This document shows positions 54,501-61,928 of a DNA stretch of 64,000 nucleotides, piece after piece. A program made the translations under genes and the position numbers. The stretch comes from Megamerina dolium (Eukaryota > Arthropoda > Insecta > Diptera > Megamerinidae), in assembly GCA_963854835.1 (NCBI GenBank), contig OY978527.1, forward strand, positions 40,064,040-40,128,039. The letters run 5' to 3'. How positions within the stretch are numbered: position 1 is the stretch's first letter; each line of letters begins with the position of its first letter. Under the pieces are notes generated by a model. The model was not told where the DNA came from. It saw nothing but the letters and a program-made list of their open reading frames with translations, and did no database searches.

Positions 54501-55140
54501 TGCAGTGATAGTAGAAATGAAAGCAAAATAAAAAAACAACAACAACCACCTCAAAATCCATAATCATAATAGTAATACCAAAATAGCTCTTCAGACCATA
54601 TTTGTGTACTGGCTTGTTGAAAGTAGCAATTATTGCACATTAGCGTAAAGGTGCCATGCCACATATCGTATTAACAACATTGCTGTCGTCATTCTACACA
54701 GTACTCTAACCATAGAATTTCCATTCATTTGACTACAAGTAAATAGATTTGTTGTTTGTTGTTTTTTCTTTCAAATTGAATTTTTTTCTTCACCATCTCG
54801 AATTGCAACATATCAAAAGAAGCACACATATACATGCACACACATACTAGCTATACATATATTCACATGTGACATGTGGCAACGAAGAGAATTTGAGGTG
54901 TTCGTACTCATTAAAATTTTTGCTTATTCATACATGTTTTGAACAAATAAGCAAACAAATACAGTACCTGCACTCATTATCATACCTCTTTTGCACTTTA
55001 ATTTAATTACAGCACTGCAGCAGTTGGTTGAGAATGGTACTGCCGAACCGGTACTGTTACAGCGAGCACGACATGTCATTACGGAAATAAAACGTACACA
55101 AGAGGCGGCCAATGCGTTACGAGAACATAATTTTCAAAAG
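18401..55140 (+). CDS. Galk: Galactokinase, six exons, 3' end beyond window
   Basis: Galactokinase phosphorylates D-galactose to galactose-1-phosphate with ATP, the first committed step of the cytosolic Leloir pathway. Joining 18401-18574, 18672-18808, 21526-21699, 23419-23544, 30221-30411 and 55013-55140 gives 930 nt, 310 in-frame codons, with GT/AG at every intron. Visible motifs: the galactokinase signature [15 protein letters not shown] (residues 39-53, with Arg40, Glu46, His47, Asp49), the GHMP ATP loop [14 protein letters not shown] (132-145), and GMPCGIMDQ (179-187) with the catalytic Asp at 186. GADEPRR and WANYVKGV favour GALK1 over the GALK2 (GalNAc kinase) type. Family members are about 390 residues, so about 80 are missing; the third motif (GGGFGG-like) was not found up to 64000. 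The start has a fly-like AAAATG context; Met8 is an alternative. No coding break is seen. The introns are loaded with transposons. Confidence 0.95.
18672..18808 (+). CDS. Galk: Galk coding exon 2
   Basis: Starts after TTTCAG and ends before GTAAGT; 45 codons plus two bases (residues 59-103, with Lys104 split). It encodes the ALPMVT strand that follows the signature and the GADEPRR segment. Intron 1 is only 97 bp, the compact size usual for fly genes, unlike the later introns. Confidence 0.95.
19184..19508 (-). repeat. tRNA-derived SINE in Galk intron 2
   Basis: Nearly full-length minus-strand copy: tail ATGTGGCCACATAAAGCCC, body GAGCTTTGTCACAGAG, head ATTGAACCACGACCTACAGA and ACCACTGAGCTACGGCACCC (A and B boxes in reverse). 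A short deletion removes part of the GCAAGCAATTGGC block. Antisense to Galk. Confidence 0.92.
20487..20522. repeat. GAT microsatellite in Galk intron 2
   Basis: About 11 near-perfect ATG/TGA triplets. The rest of 19509-21525 is AT-rich intron with no recognised feature. Confidence 0.9.
21526..21699 (+). CDS. Galk: Galk coding exon 3
   Basis: Acceptor TTTGTCAG, donor GTAAGT. Encodes residues 104-161 plus part of 162: WANYVKGV, then the glycine/serine-rich GHMP ATP-binding loop. The frame stays open upstream of the acceptor back to 21227, but that upstream sequence is intronic and matches nothing in the family. Confidence 0.95.
22044..23130 (-). mobile_element. mariner element in Galk intron 3, dead transposase
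   Basis: Inverted ends: CGAGGTCGGTCCCAGAGCTA on the left and, reversed, CGAGGGCGGTCCCAGAACTA on the right. Minus-strand transposase starts [20 protein letters not shown] and keeps TMDETWVHH (first Asp), [17 protein letters not shown] and [10 protein letters not shown] (second Asp). Where the third Asp belongs, 34 residues after the second, it reads SPDLAPSN, an Asp-to-Asn change. About 70 residues between the DNA-binding and catalytic domains are deleted and there is a frameshift near 22420. Inactive. Confidence 0.92.
23419..23544 (+). CDS. Galk: Galk coding exon 4
   Basis: Acceptor TTTTTGTAG, donor GTATGT. Residues 162-203 plus part of 204, including KAEHKF and GMPCGIMDQ with the catalytic aspartate (186 in this numbering). 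The split Ser162 and Arg204 codons keep the frame. Confidence 0.95.
23545..24999. other. Start of Galk intron 4, no feature recognised
   Basis: AT-rich intron sequence; ORFs 23484-23669 and 23793-24050 look spurious. Confidence 0.55.
25000..26245 (-). mobile_element. mariner (D,D34D) element in Galk intron 4
   Basis: TA-flanked, 1246 bp, with inverted ends sharing TAGTAAAAAGT.ATCCATTA. Minus-strand transposase has [21 protein letters not shown] and [13 protein letters not shown]; the second and third Asp are exactly 34 residues apart, the mariner D,D34D signature. Frames are broken (ORFs 25022-25435 and 25543-25725), so it is probably inactive though near full length. A 145-bp derivative is at 62551. 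Confidence 0.93.
27208..27556. mobile_element. MITE with 18-bp TIRs and TTAA flanks
   Basis: Perfect inverted ends GGGGGACTTACACCTTGT (27208-27225) and its reverse complement (27539-27556), bordered by TTAA on both sides (27204-27207, 27557-27560). TTAA duplications are typical of piggyBac-type transposition. 349 bp, non-coding. Confidence 0.85.
27803..28265 (-). mobile_element. Double-ended MITE family, copy 3
   Basis: Begins TAGCCTAGACAGACGGCAGC and ends with an inverted GTCGTCTGTCAGGGCTA. The second inner motif CTGACAGACGGCAGTATTGC lies 60 bp inside the left end. Orientation is opposite to the copies at 2154 and 61929. In Galk intron 4. Confidence 0.88.
28268..28365 (+). repeat. tRNA-derived SINE, head fragment
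   Basis: GCTCAATGGATAGTGCATTGG, GGTCGTGGGTTCAATCCCC and GGCTGAAGTGCAACTTTAAT match the SINE head and start of body; the rest is absent. It directly follows the MITE at 27803. Confidence 0.72.
28462..28673 (+). repeat. tRNA-derived SINE cut off by a mariner element
   Basis: Head GTCGTAGCTCAGTGGTTAAT and B-box region, with a deletion joining it to TCGAACGGTACCCAACGG, then body to GGAACCGACTAAAATAAGTA, where the mariner element at 28674 begins. The expected SINE tail is not seen on the far side. Confidence 0.82.
28674..29482 (-). mobile_element. mariner-superfamily element (RSCDLTP type)
   Basis: TA-flanked, with ends GGTGTTCCATTA and, reversed, CAGTGTTCCAATA. The minus strand reads [20 protein letters not shown] then [18 protein letters not shown], the last catalytic Asp and C-terminal region of a Tc1/mariner subgroup. 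The N-terminal and earlier catalytic parts are broken. 809 bp. Confidence 0.82.
29483..30220. other. End of Galk intron 4
   Basis: AT-rich intron; nothing recognised except the T-rich tract and acceptor before exon 5. Confidence 0.55.
30221..30411 (+). CDS. Galk: Galk coding exon 5
   Basis: Acceptor after a T-rich tract (TTTTATTGCAG), donor GTAATT, a slightly weak site. Residues 204-267 plus the first base of 268, including [21 protein letters not shown], which matches the conserved family block (N-S-x-x-R-H-x-L-x-x-S-E-Y-P-x-R-R). Its donor opens the 24.6-kb intron 5. Confidence 0.94.
31439..31838 (+). mobile_element. RTE-like non-LTR 3' end with inverted 5' tip
   Basis: C-terminal reverse-transcriptase [34 protein letters not shown] and [12 protein letters not shown], ending at a stop near 31791, then TTATGGCCACATAA and a (TAAG)n tail. 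Flanked by a 9-bp AGAAATGAA duplication (31430-31438, 31839-31847). The 5' tip is a snapback: 31445-31460 is the reverse complement of 31465-31480. 5'-truncated, so inactive. In Galk intron 5. Confidence 0.88.
31850..32350 (+). mobile_element. Decayed non-LTR retrotransposon, C-terminal remnant
   Basis: Reads [21 protein letters not shown] followed by a region ending [10 protein letters not shown], the cysteine-rich C-terminal block of RNase H-bearing non-LTR elements. Upstream frames are broken and boundaries unclear. Confidence 0.6.
32758..32805. repeat. Perfect 48-bp palindrome
   Basis: 24 + 24 bases, no spacer, centre GCATGC at 32779-32784, arms ATAGTTATGCTATATAGC-type. Base-by-base comparison fails only at 32757/32806. 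Could extrude as a cruciform or form a hairpin in RNA. Confidence 0.95.
32806..34815. other. Galk intron 5, no recognised feature
   Basis: T-rich sequence with TTTG/TTCATT simple runs; ORFs at 33101-33289 and 33365-33565 have low-complexity, hydrophobic, chance-like translations. Confidence 0.5.
34824..36081 (-). mobile_element. hAT-like non-autonomous element, copy B
   Basis: Begins CAGAGCAGTAAAAG and ends with the reverse complement of CAGAGCTGTAAAAG. Flanked by CCTTTATG (34816-34823) and CCTTTACG (36082-36089), an 8-bp duplication with one change. 1258 bp, reverse orientation to copy A, with about 150 bp of extra internal sequence. No transposase. Confidence 0.9.
36302..36745 (+). repeat. 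tRNA-derived SINE, full length with double head
   Basis: The best copy. Two tandem tRNA-like heads of 78 bp (36302-36379 and 36380-36457) each carry an A-box-like TAGCTCAGTGG and a B-box GGTTCAATCCC. A unique body follows (TTCTTTCGAACGGTACCCAC, CAAGCAATTGGCAATTCTTC, ACTGTGACAAAGCTCAG, GTTCGGAACCGGCTAAAAT, CACAACAGTAATGGAAGAG) and the tail ATGTGGCCACATATTTATTT. Such boxes drive RNA polymerase III. No ORF is needed; long ORFs over it are chance. Confidence 0.93.
36987..38053 (-). mobile_element. Tc1/mariner element, dead, in Galk intron 5
   Basis: TA-flanked. Ends CCTAGTCAAGTCATAAATGT and, reversed, CCTAGTCAAGTCATAAATAT. The minus strand shows [19 protein letters not shown] (DNA-binding part), [51 protein letters not shown] and [18 protein letters not shown] (final Asp). 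The first catalytic region reads FTVEN where DE is expected, and about 80 residues before SAPAHK are deleted, with frameshifts. Inactive. Confidence 0.9.
38054..39890. other. Galk intron 5, GAT microsatellite only
   Basis: A GAT/GAC triplet run at 38811-38853; otherwise AT-rich with nothing recognised. Confidence 0.55.
39895..41217 (-). repeat. tRNA-derived SINE split by a non-LTR retrotransposon
   Basis: SINE tail and body (minus) from TATGTGGCACTTATAAGCC at 39906 to AATATTAAATTTATGCTT near 40170. The head resumes at 41155 with TTCAATCGGAGTTTGAACC and ends CTTAGCTACGGCACCC. The 1-kb interior is an RNase H-bearing retrotransposon (next entry). Confidence 0.85.
40175..41148 (+). mobile_element. 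RNase H-bearing non-LTR element, 5'-truncated
   Basis: Reads [16 protein letters not shown] and [13 protein letters not shown] (RNase H region, ORF 40253-40483), then after a frame change [20 protein letters not shown] and [20 protein letters not shown] (C-terminal cysteine block, ORF 40744-41097). It ends GTATAACCTAACCTAACCTA. Imperfect flanking repeats of the ATTTTACGCTT type mark insertion into the SINE. Reverse transcriptase absent. Confidence 0.85.
41218..42520. other. Galk intron 5, no recognised feature
   Basis: AT-rich with CAT/GAT triplet runs near 41945-42140. ORFs here look chance-like. Confidence 0.5.
42530..43300 (+). mobile_element. Decayed non-LTR retrotransposon, RT end plus RNase H
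   Basis: In shifting + frames: [20 protein letters not shown] (end of reverse transcriptase) near 42560-42620, [20 protein letters not shown] (RNase H, with the D of SDSKAA) near 42940-43010, then [20 protein letters not shown] (catalytic His/Asp region) near 43065-43125. Frames are broken several times. 5' end lost. Confidence 0.85.
43968..44503 (-). mobile_element. RTE-like non-LTR 3' end, nested in Tc1-like element
   Basis: Flanked by a perfect 13-bp target duplication GCTTAATTCAATA (43955-43967, 44504-44516). The minus strand reads [56 protein letters not shown] and [12 protein letters not shown], then TTATGGCCACATAAG and a TAAG tail. 5'-truncated after the reverse-transcriptase active site. 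Close relative of the copy at 31439. Confidence 0.93.
44700..45610 (-). mobile_element. Decayed RNase H-bearing non-LTR remnant
   Basis: Minus-strand frames near 45420-45560 read [16 protein letters not shown] and [12 protein letters not shown] RNase H pieces with interruptions. The 44760-44830 end resembles the GGCCCATTGTGATACC tail also seen near 51570. Nested in the Tc1-like element. Confidence 0.6.
46340..47100 (-). mobile_element. RNase H-bearing non-LTR element, C-terminal part
   Basis: A 173-codon minus ORF (46597-47118) reads [38 protein letters not shown] (the usual SDSQAA Asp is Gly here), [20 protein letters not shown] and PSKPALSQP-like RNase H blocks. Downstream a broken frame gives [17 protein letters not shown] and CEEED-type cysteine-rich end. 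Reverse transcriptase missing. Confidence 0.85.
47120..48275. other. Galk intron 5, no recognised feature
   Basis: AT-rich, short chance ORFs. Confidence 0.5.
48280..49570 (-). mobile_element. RTE-like non-LTR element, longest copy, active site lost
   Basis: Minus strand, beginning (3' end) at CTTACTTA repeats near 48280. Homologous to the copies at 31439 and 43968 and extends further 5'. ORF 48858-49196 reads [20 protein letters not shown] followed by FFNL, the conserved RT block before the active site; where the YADD box should follow it reads LTYVN. Further 5' scraps (about 49230-49570) read DFTLR- and SLIDDIP-like pieces. Inactive. Confidence 0.82.
49575..51505. other. Galk intron 5, CAT/CAG microsatellites
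   Basis: A (CAT)n(CAG)n run at 50840-50887 and a CAT run at 51159-51201; overlapping ORFs encode only His, Gln or Met homopolymers and are spurious. The small piece GATCCAGGCGCCTCCATCCC (49840) is unclassified. Confidence 0.55.
51512..51618 (-). mobile_element. Non-LTR 3' end with TTAGG-type tail
   Basis: Starts GTTAGGTTAGG and continues into GGCCCATTATGATACTCTC, resembling the 3' region at 44790-44830. Lies against the 3' side of a SINE. Confidence 0.5.
51619..51880 (-). repeat. tRNA-derived SINE, minus orientation
   Basis: Body GAGCTTTGTCAGAGAGTTC, GGAAGAATTCCCAATTGC and head GCACTAACCACTGAGTTACA match the SINE in reverse; the far 3' tail is replaced by the non-LTR end to its left. Confidence 0.85.
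52028..53207 (-). mobile_element. mariner element with broken transposase
   Basis: Perfect 20-bp-plus inverted ends GGTCAGTCCATAAGTTCGTG (52028 and reversed at 53207). Minus frames: [20 protein letters not shown] and [17 protein letters not shown] (DNA-binding domain, about 52860-53020), [20 protein letters not shown] (first Asp, about 52590-52660), and [16 protein letters not shown] (third Asp, about 52310-52360). Frameshifted in several places. In Galk intron 5. Confidence 0.92.
53270..54170 (+). mobile_element. mariner remnant, + strand
   Basis: + strand frames read [14 protein letters not shown] (first Asp, about 53565-53615), [18 protein letters not shown] sequence, [14 protein letters not shown] (second Asp, about 53870-53915), [11 protein letters not shown] and [20 protein letters not shown] (C-terminus, about 54050-54112). 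The stretch with the third Asp is deleted just after ELLP. Inverted ends not resolved. Confidence 0.88.
54175..55012. other. End of Galk intron 5
   Basis: AT-rich, nothing recognised except the acceptor before exon 6. Confidence 0.5.
55013..55140 (+). CDS. Galk: Galk coding exon 6 (last seen in window)
   Basis: Acceptor AATTACAG, donor GTAAGT. Residues 268-310, with [20 protein letters not shown], the conserved helix after the variable linker. Phase 0 at the end. The next expected block (residues for GRLM, SH.SL..DYEVS, and GGGFGG) was not found in 55141-64000, so at least one exon should lie further downstream. Confidence 0.93.
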
Positions 55141-55639
55141 GTAAGTAAACAAGCTTCACACACACACACACATACAATGAAGTTGACAAAAAACTAGTGG
55201 GAGAGGCAGAGAAGATACTATATGTAGAATGTATAATGTGAAATCAAGTGAGTTTCTAGTTGTGCAATAAAAACAAGAAAATACATGAGAAGAAAAAAAT
55301 ATGAGGAATTTTCTTTTATTTATTTGTACTCAAATATAACATTCTGCAAGTACTTAATAGGAGAACAACATCTATGATAATGATGATGTGAGGTGTGTTA
55401 GTTGTTGGAGAGTGGGGTGGAGAGTGCTTTGATTGCGGGAGACGTAGTATCATTATCAACACAGTGTTACTAGCTGACAGATTTTCCTTGTTATAGGGCA
55501 AGTACAATTCTTTTTTTGCTTCCATATGTAATCCAATTAACAAAATTTTTTTCAGACTCTTTATATCATACATATATCAATATGATAAAAATTCTTTCTT
55601 TCAAATAATTTTAGGCATTTTATAATTCTTTTGACATTA

Positions 55640-55740
55640 ACAATTTGCCAAGAAAGAGCTTTTGAACGACCTTTGTGACAAAGTTCAATGATATCACAAG
55701 AGTTCTGCTTTTCAGAACAGGTTAATATTCTTCCAATACT
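55640..55740 (+). repeat. tRNA-derived SINE, body fragment
   Basis: CCTTTGTGACAAAGTTCA, TATCACAAGAGTTCTGC and TTCAGAACAGGTTAATATTC match the SINE body with about 20 percent divergence; both ends missing. It lies 94 bp before a better copy. Confidence 0.65.
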
Positions 55741-55833
55741 GACTAGACCTAACATCCATAGAAAACTGGGGAAGGATGTGGTCTATATGCATTACCGTCT
55801 TCATAATTTCATAATTTTAATATGTAGGTGTGT

Positions 55834-56550
55834 AGGGTGCCGTAGCTTAGTGGTTAGTGCGTTGGCCGTCTGATCCCTTATTATTATTGTTATTAAGGCT
55901 ATGAAACACCGCGACATGCAGATCTTTTGTGCAGCCTTATTCCCTAACCAGCAGATCTCAAGACTATTTATAAATCTTGTCACTGCTGTGGGATTGATTT
56001 TAACTAGATCCCTGGGAACTATGAATCCGTTGCCTAGGTAGTTTAGTCTGCGTCTAGCCACAGCTGGGCAATTGCAAAGAACGTGTTCTGCTGTGTCCTG
56101 CTCTTCAAGACAGAGTCGACAGAGATCGCTGTTTACCACACCAATTTTCATCATGTGATAATTAAGTTTACAATGACCTGTTAGTAGTTCAGTGTATAGT
56201 TTGATGTATTTCCTGCTGAGATTCAAGATCTGTAGGTTCAATCACCGACTGCAGAATAACTTTAATAACGAACAGATTTTTCTTTCGAACGGTACTCACC
56301 TATCGGCAGGCAATTGCCCACTTTTCTGACAGTAACAACTTGCCGTGAATTGGCTTTTAAAAGAACTCCGTGACAAAGCTCAAAAAATGTGATGCCGCAA
56401 GGGTTCTGCTGTTCGGAACCGGCTAAAATATAAGTAGGTCCCTTCTAATACGGTCCAAACATTTAACACGCACAACAGTACTGGACGAGAAGCTTGAACA
56501 AAGGGCACTTCGGGGCTTATAAGTGACACATATTTATTTAAATTTGTTAG
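55834..56550 (+). repeat. tRNA-derived SINE split by an I-like retrotransposon
   Basis: Head AGGGTGCCGTAGCTTAGTGG to GCCGTCTGATC at 55875, then resumes at 56227 with GATCTGTAGGTTCAATCAC and runs through the body (CTTTCGAACGGTACTCACC, CCGTGACAAAGCTC) to GGGGCTTATAAGTGACACAT near 56530. The 351-bp interior is a retrotransposon end; GATC is repeated at the junctions. Confidence 0.9.
55876..56226 (-). mobile_element. I-like non-LTR 3' end nested in a SINE
   Basis: Minus-strand ORF: ELLTGHCKLNYHMMKIGV, LCRLCLEEQDTAEHVLCNCP and AVARRRLNYLG (cysteine-rich C-terminal block), then a TAA-rich tail (TAATAACAATAATAATAAGG), as I-clade elements have. Only the last 350 bp remain, but the ORF is open. Confidence 0.85.
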
Positions 56551-56559
56551 GTAGAGTAC

Positions 56560-58440
56560 AATGGCGGGAAGAGGACACTTTCGACTATTATTTCCATGTT
56601 TTCGGCTTAAACTCTTCTTTGGAATCGTTTATTCTAGTAAAATATTTCATTGAACCTATGTCCACATATGCTGGTACAATCTCTGTATGAAAGACCCTGC
56701 AGTGGTTTGTTTTCCTAAATACTATACGTATCCCAAGATCTTTATAGTAGACTCCTCCATCCACTCTAGTGTCCAGCTTAGAGACATCGATATGAAAGTG
56801 GGTTGATTTCTCAAGAATCCACTGAAATTGTTCAGAATGTTGAAATGCCCCATATCATTGTGGGTCGACTACGATATTCCCTTACGTCTAATAACTGATT
56901 GTGTAGCAAGCTGTTTCTTTAAATATCGAGAGGACTCAAACGTAGCAAAGTGTTGAGGTTGGTGCTTCTAAGTGATCCTACCATACACAGAACAACCTGC
57001 CTTTGAACTCACTCCGGAGGATTTCTAAGTACGGCTTTGTGTATTGCTGTTTGCTTACGGTGCTTCCTTATAACTTTACCCCGCATACCTTCAAGGGATC
57101 TTACTATTTCATTAAATACACGTAAGAGCATCAACTCCCCCACAACATATTTTACCAAAGTCTTTTATATAGAGCTAAAAATGGCTTAGACTGCAGAGAA
57201 TCGGCGAGCTGAGCTCTGTTGAGCTAAGTAAACTTTTGGTGCGACCATTCAAATCTCCATAATTCATTGGAGATTAACTCGTAAATAAAAGCCATAGTCT
57301 AATTTACGATTACATTGTATGCGATCAGGTTAAGGTTACTTTTATGTAATCTAGCTTCCAAATTCTGTAGGAGCATACAAAAAGAATCAAAATTAGATTA
57401 TGTCGACAGGGATGATGCTTCTTTAGCTTCATATAATTATATGCAGATATAGTATGGCAAGAAGTATTTGCATGAAAATAATTGACAGATGTATGACTGT
57501 TAAAAAGATACGATACGAATTTACTAACGTCTATAACTGATGGGAGTGTGTGAATTTAATATGTATAAAGTAGAAATAATTAGAATTACTATTCTTTGAT
57601 GACATCAGAAAAACAAAAATCTTTTCTATTTCATTTTAGTTTTGTTGTTTTCAATTTTCGATGTAAAGACTTGGCATGCAATTGAGCGTGTAAAGAATGT
57701 GAATTTATATTTGTTTCACATGATGGTTGGGTATTAATGTAGGTATGCACGTTTGTGTGTGTTGAATAGAATTGACTCAGGTGGTCGTACTTTAGGTATT
57801 CCAATTTTCACACGCAATAATCTATTGTGCGTGTACTGACGTTGTGTGGTTGTGGTTGTACTTTGTGTTAACCAAACACCTTACCACATTGAACGTATTC
57901 ATATGAATGTGTGTGTGTGAATTTATTTGAGTGGGTACTTTAAAGAAGTTATAACATATTTTAGGCAGTTTTTTTAGAAAGTCTTGTGATTTGATTGCTT
58001 TAAGATAGTTTATGGTTGTGTGGCGTTAGTAGTAGGTACATATTATTCAGTATATCTGTTAGGTGTATGGCTTTTATATTATAAAAGAAAGAAAATATGG
58101 AATTAAAAAAAAATATCACTCAGAAAATACACTGAAAATATACGAATCTTTTAATGAACCTTAAATTAACCTGGTCCCTCTGCACTTACCGTGCTATCGA
58201 AACTCGAAATTGAACTGGCTGTTCCTTCAAATTTGGTCTCTCTTTCTTATTGCTGTTTTTTATTGCCAATTCCTTTTTTGTTGACTTTGGTTTCGATACT
58301 TCCTTTTAACTTTAACGTGTTCGACATTATTCGTGGGTGCAATTCGAGTTGATTCAAATAGTTAGGAACTATCGATTCAGAGGATCTAAGGATCATGATT
58401 ATATCAGCTGATATAATAATACAACCTAAGCTGATCTGAT
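56560..58440. other. Post-exon-6 sequence, possible decayed repeat
   Basis: 56560-57200 has lower AT content and broken minus-strand peptides that could be an old retrotransposon, but no motif is firm. 57200-58440 is AT-rich with short GT runs. No further Galk exon seen. Confidence 0.4.
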
Positions 58441-58444
58441 ACTA

Positions 58445-60057
58445 CAGGGTGATTTTTTAGAAACTTTCTTTTTGGCAACACTTTTTGGCAACGATTTTTT
58501 TCTTTTCATTTTCCAAGACGACGAGATTGCTGCCGGGAACGTACTTTATGGACCTGGGATCGATGATTCAGTGTAAGTTACAAAAAAAAAACTTCAAACG
58601 TGTTTTTCTGAAAACCAATTTTTCGAAGTCCGTGAACACGATCCTGCAAAATCTACTCGACCGATTCTTTTCAAACTCGAAACATACTTTCTTGGTATAA
58701 AATGCCTCCCCCTCCCGTTATTTACATTTTTCTATTTTCATATTAAGGTAGATTGTCACCTAAAAAATAACGGAAAATTTAGCGCGAAATCGCGTTTTTT
58801 ACTTAAATAGGCCACGAACTGTTGAAAAACAAAAATGATAACTCAACAACTATGGGAGGGTGAGAATTAACTCATAATTTAAGTACATTCAACAATATTT
58901 TTGATTTCACATAATTCTACACCGAGTTATCGTGTTCACCGAACAACGTATTTTTCAAAAGACGTTTTGGGAAATGCTCTGTCACCGGCTTATTTTTCAA
59001 TATTCAATTACCAAAAATTTAACCAAATATTCTCTAGATGATGCTTTATAATTAAAAAAAAGTTTGAATAAATTTACTTAAGCTGTATCTCCGTAAAAAA
59101 TCAGCGAAAAACGTGTTTTTTATTTCAAATTATCCCTTACTCCAACCTTAAAGATGTTCAGTTTTTTATATAATTTAGCCATGAAGCGACTTACAAACGA
59201 ACAACGCTTATTGAACTTTATTATCAAAATTCATGCTCGGTGCACTTCATACACTTTATGGTCAGTTTGGGTGACCTTCTGAGGCATCAAATTCACATTA
59301 TTGGACATTAAACCACCAACACGCATACGTAGAGTGCGGACAGAGGAAAATATTGCAGTTGTATCCGCTAGTGTTGTTGATGACCGTGAATTATCGATTC
59401 GGCTTCGTACGCAGCAATTGGGCCTCAGTTACTCCACTACGTGGAAAATTTTGCGAAAGGATTTGAGTATAAAACCTTTTAGAATACAGCTGGTGCAAGA
59501 ATTGAAGCCACACGACCCACCACAATGGCTAACTTTTGGAGAATGGGCGCTGAACAATCCAAATTGCTGTACTTGGTGTGAAGAGCGGCCAGAAACATTG
59601 CAAGAACTGCAAATTATGGGCCGGTGGCATCATTGGACCGTACTTTTTTAAAGACGACGAAGACAGGAACGTTACTGTGAATGGCAAGCGCTACCGTGCG
59701 ATGATTATCAACTTTTTTTTGCCCAAATGTGAGAGCTAGGCGTGGCTGACATGTGGTTTCAACACACACAGCATGTGTGGCATGTCGCTATAGACATTTC
59801 ATGTCTATAGCGACAAGCCCGCAACGGTTGACGCACTGGTAGCCAATATTGAAGAATTTATTCGTGAGATACCGGCCGATATGTTGGAGAGAGTATGCCA
59901 AAATTGGACGCAGCGTATGAACCATATATGTATGAAATCATCTTTAAACATTGAATTATATAGATCGTTCTATCGACTCAAATAAAGATTTCATGCATTT
60001 TTCTAAATTGTATGTGTTTTTTTAAATCAAATCCGAAGGCTCTTAAAAATCACTCTG
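58445..60057 (+). mobile_element. mariner-superfamily element, near-complete ends
   Basis: TA-flanked, 1613 bp, with ends CAGGGTGATTTTT and, reversed, CAGAGTGATTTTT. An open ORF (59301-59651) reads VRTEENIAVVSASVVDDREL, SIRLRTQQLGLSYSTTWKIL and LSIKPFRIQLVQELKPHD, the second helix-turn-helix and linker, then FGEWALNNP...WCEERPETLQEL. The next pieces (DRNVTVNGKRYRAMIINFFL, TVDALVANIEEFIREIPADM, LERVCQNWTQRMNHI) are in other frames. The first and second catalytic Asp segments are deleted. Inactive. Confidence 0.88.
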
Positions 60058-61928
60058 TAGCAGACCTACAAAAACCCTAGACACGCACCCACAACACAAT
60101 AAAACACCAAAGACATAAACCGATGACGTCATGATCCTCTGATCTTCTGCGCTAGAAACCTCCCAATCCTAACTACTGATTCTCCATCGATCCCCGTGAC
60201 AGTATTATAAAGCGACTAGGAATATGTTAAGGATCTAACGATTATAACTTCTAAATTGTTGGATTATAACTTCTAAATTGTTGGTTGATCAAAATTTGTT
60301 CGCAATATAGGTGATTGCAAAAAGTGCTATAATTTCAAGAGGGTAATATTTTTACATTAAGCATTGTTGTCAAGTCTAAAGACTGATAAAGAGTTTGGTA
60401 GGGGAAAAAGTATATGTATTTAGAAATTCAGTATCAAATAATTGCCTATGAACTACTACACTTAGAAGAGAGCTTTAAATGGTTTTGTTCTCTTTGTTGT
60501 GTGCTTTATTTTTGGCTTTGCGCTTACTTTAATAAATCATTAAAGTGTAGAGTCTAATGATTTTATGCTATAGCATAATAGCGATAACACTTGTATGGGC
60601 ATTCTAGTTAATAGCAGTGCTTATTAGAGTTTTAGCACACGTATACACATACACAGATGTGTACATATATATATATATATTCATGCACATTTTATAGTTG
60701 AACATTTTGCAAATATGTATAACCAAATTAAATGCCGCTCTGTTGCTTCACACTATTTATGCTGCAGTGAAATGAATACAATGAATGCATGCAGAAGCCA
60801 GCAGTTGCATCAGGCAATAGTGAGTTCTCGTAAAATGCTAAAAAGGCTCATTAGCGCAAATTGCTGTACAATTTGGTGCTACTTAACATTTCATATGCAT
60901 GTGTTGGAATGCATGTACATACATACATACATACATATGTACTGCATATGCATATGTGTGTGTGTGTGTGCGTGAATTAGAATTTCTCGCTTCAAATGTT
61001 GTACAGAGAGGCAATATGCAAAAGAAAGAGAAAGACCAACCTAAAAAAAAATGGACGTCGAAGAAAAACTAGAATAGAGAACACAGAGGCATTATTACAA
61101 ACCTCATTTGCCAACATCAGTCGACGTTGCTAATTTTAATGGATTCATGTCAAAATGATATGTTCGCTTTACTCCTCCAAACTTTAATGATAGCACCTAT
61201 CTGCACATAGTTCTATATGGATGTCTAGCTATAGCTGTTGCATAATTTCGCATAATTTTTGGGATAATTTGCTTAAATTGCGGCAAAAAAGAAAAAAAAA
61301 AATTATTGGAAATAAAATGGCGTGAATGGGATGAAATGAAAACGAGTAGGACTGAATTCGTGGGTGCCATAGATGTTAATTTTTCTAAAAGTAACGGTTA
61401 TCCAATTTGAATATTACTCCATAAATTATTATCATCAGGTTTCGAAAAAAATAAACTTCTGCATTCTATTTTGAATATTAATTATTCTTTATTACAATAA
61501 ACAAATCCTGTAGAGTGTGTCAAGCTGGGACTTGAACTGGAGGTGTCTTGAATTAATGGTCAACGTTCATAGTTACCACTGACTGTTATTTTCAATATTT
61601 TTTACAAAGAAAAATTAAGGACAGATGTTACGATACTTCACACTTGCTGAAGAGCAGGCCAAAATTTAAATTTCATTAATGTAGTTTATTTAATATGCTT
61701 CAATTAAGAAAAATATTCACAAAATCGTTTTTGTATTTTCTATTGAACACAATTTCGATTAAATTTTTTACCTCTCAGAAATGTCACATAAATGCCTAAA
61801 GAGATGTGTTTTCTAAATCCCTGCAAAATGTACGACTTGTCCGGGATGTGTCAGGGAAGAGTCGCAAAGGTTCTCTTTTGTTTGACCATGTTCTATCAAG
61901 AGACTAATTGTACCCAATTATACCCTAA
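60058..61928. other. No recognised gene
   Basis: AT-rich with ATAC/GTGT microsatellites near 60660-60680 and 60915-60973. No Galk exon recognised. Confidence 0.5.
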
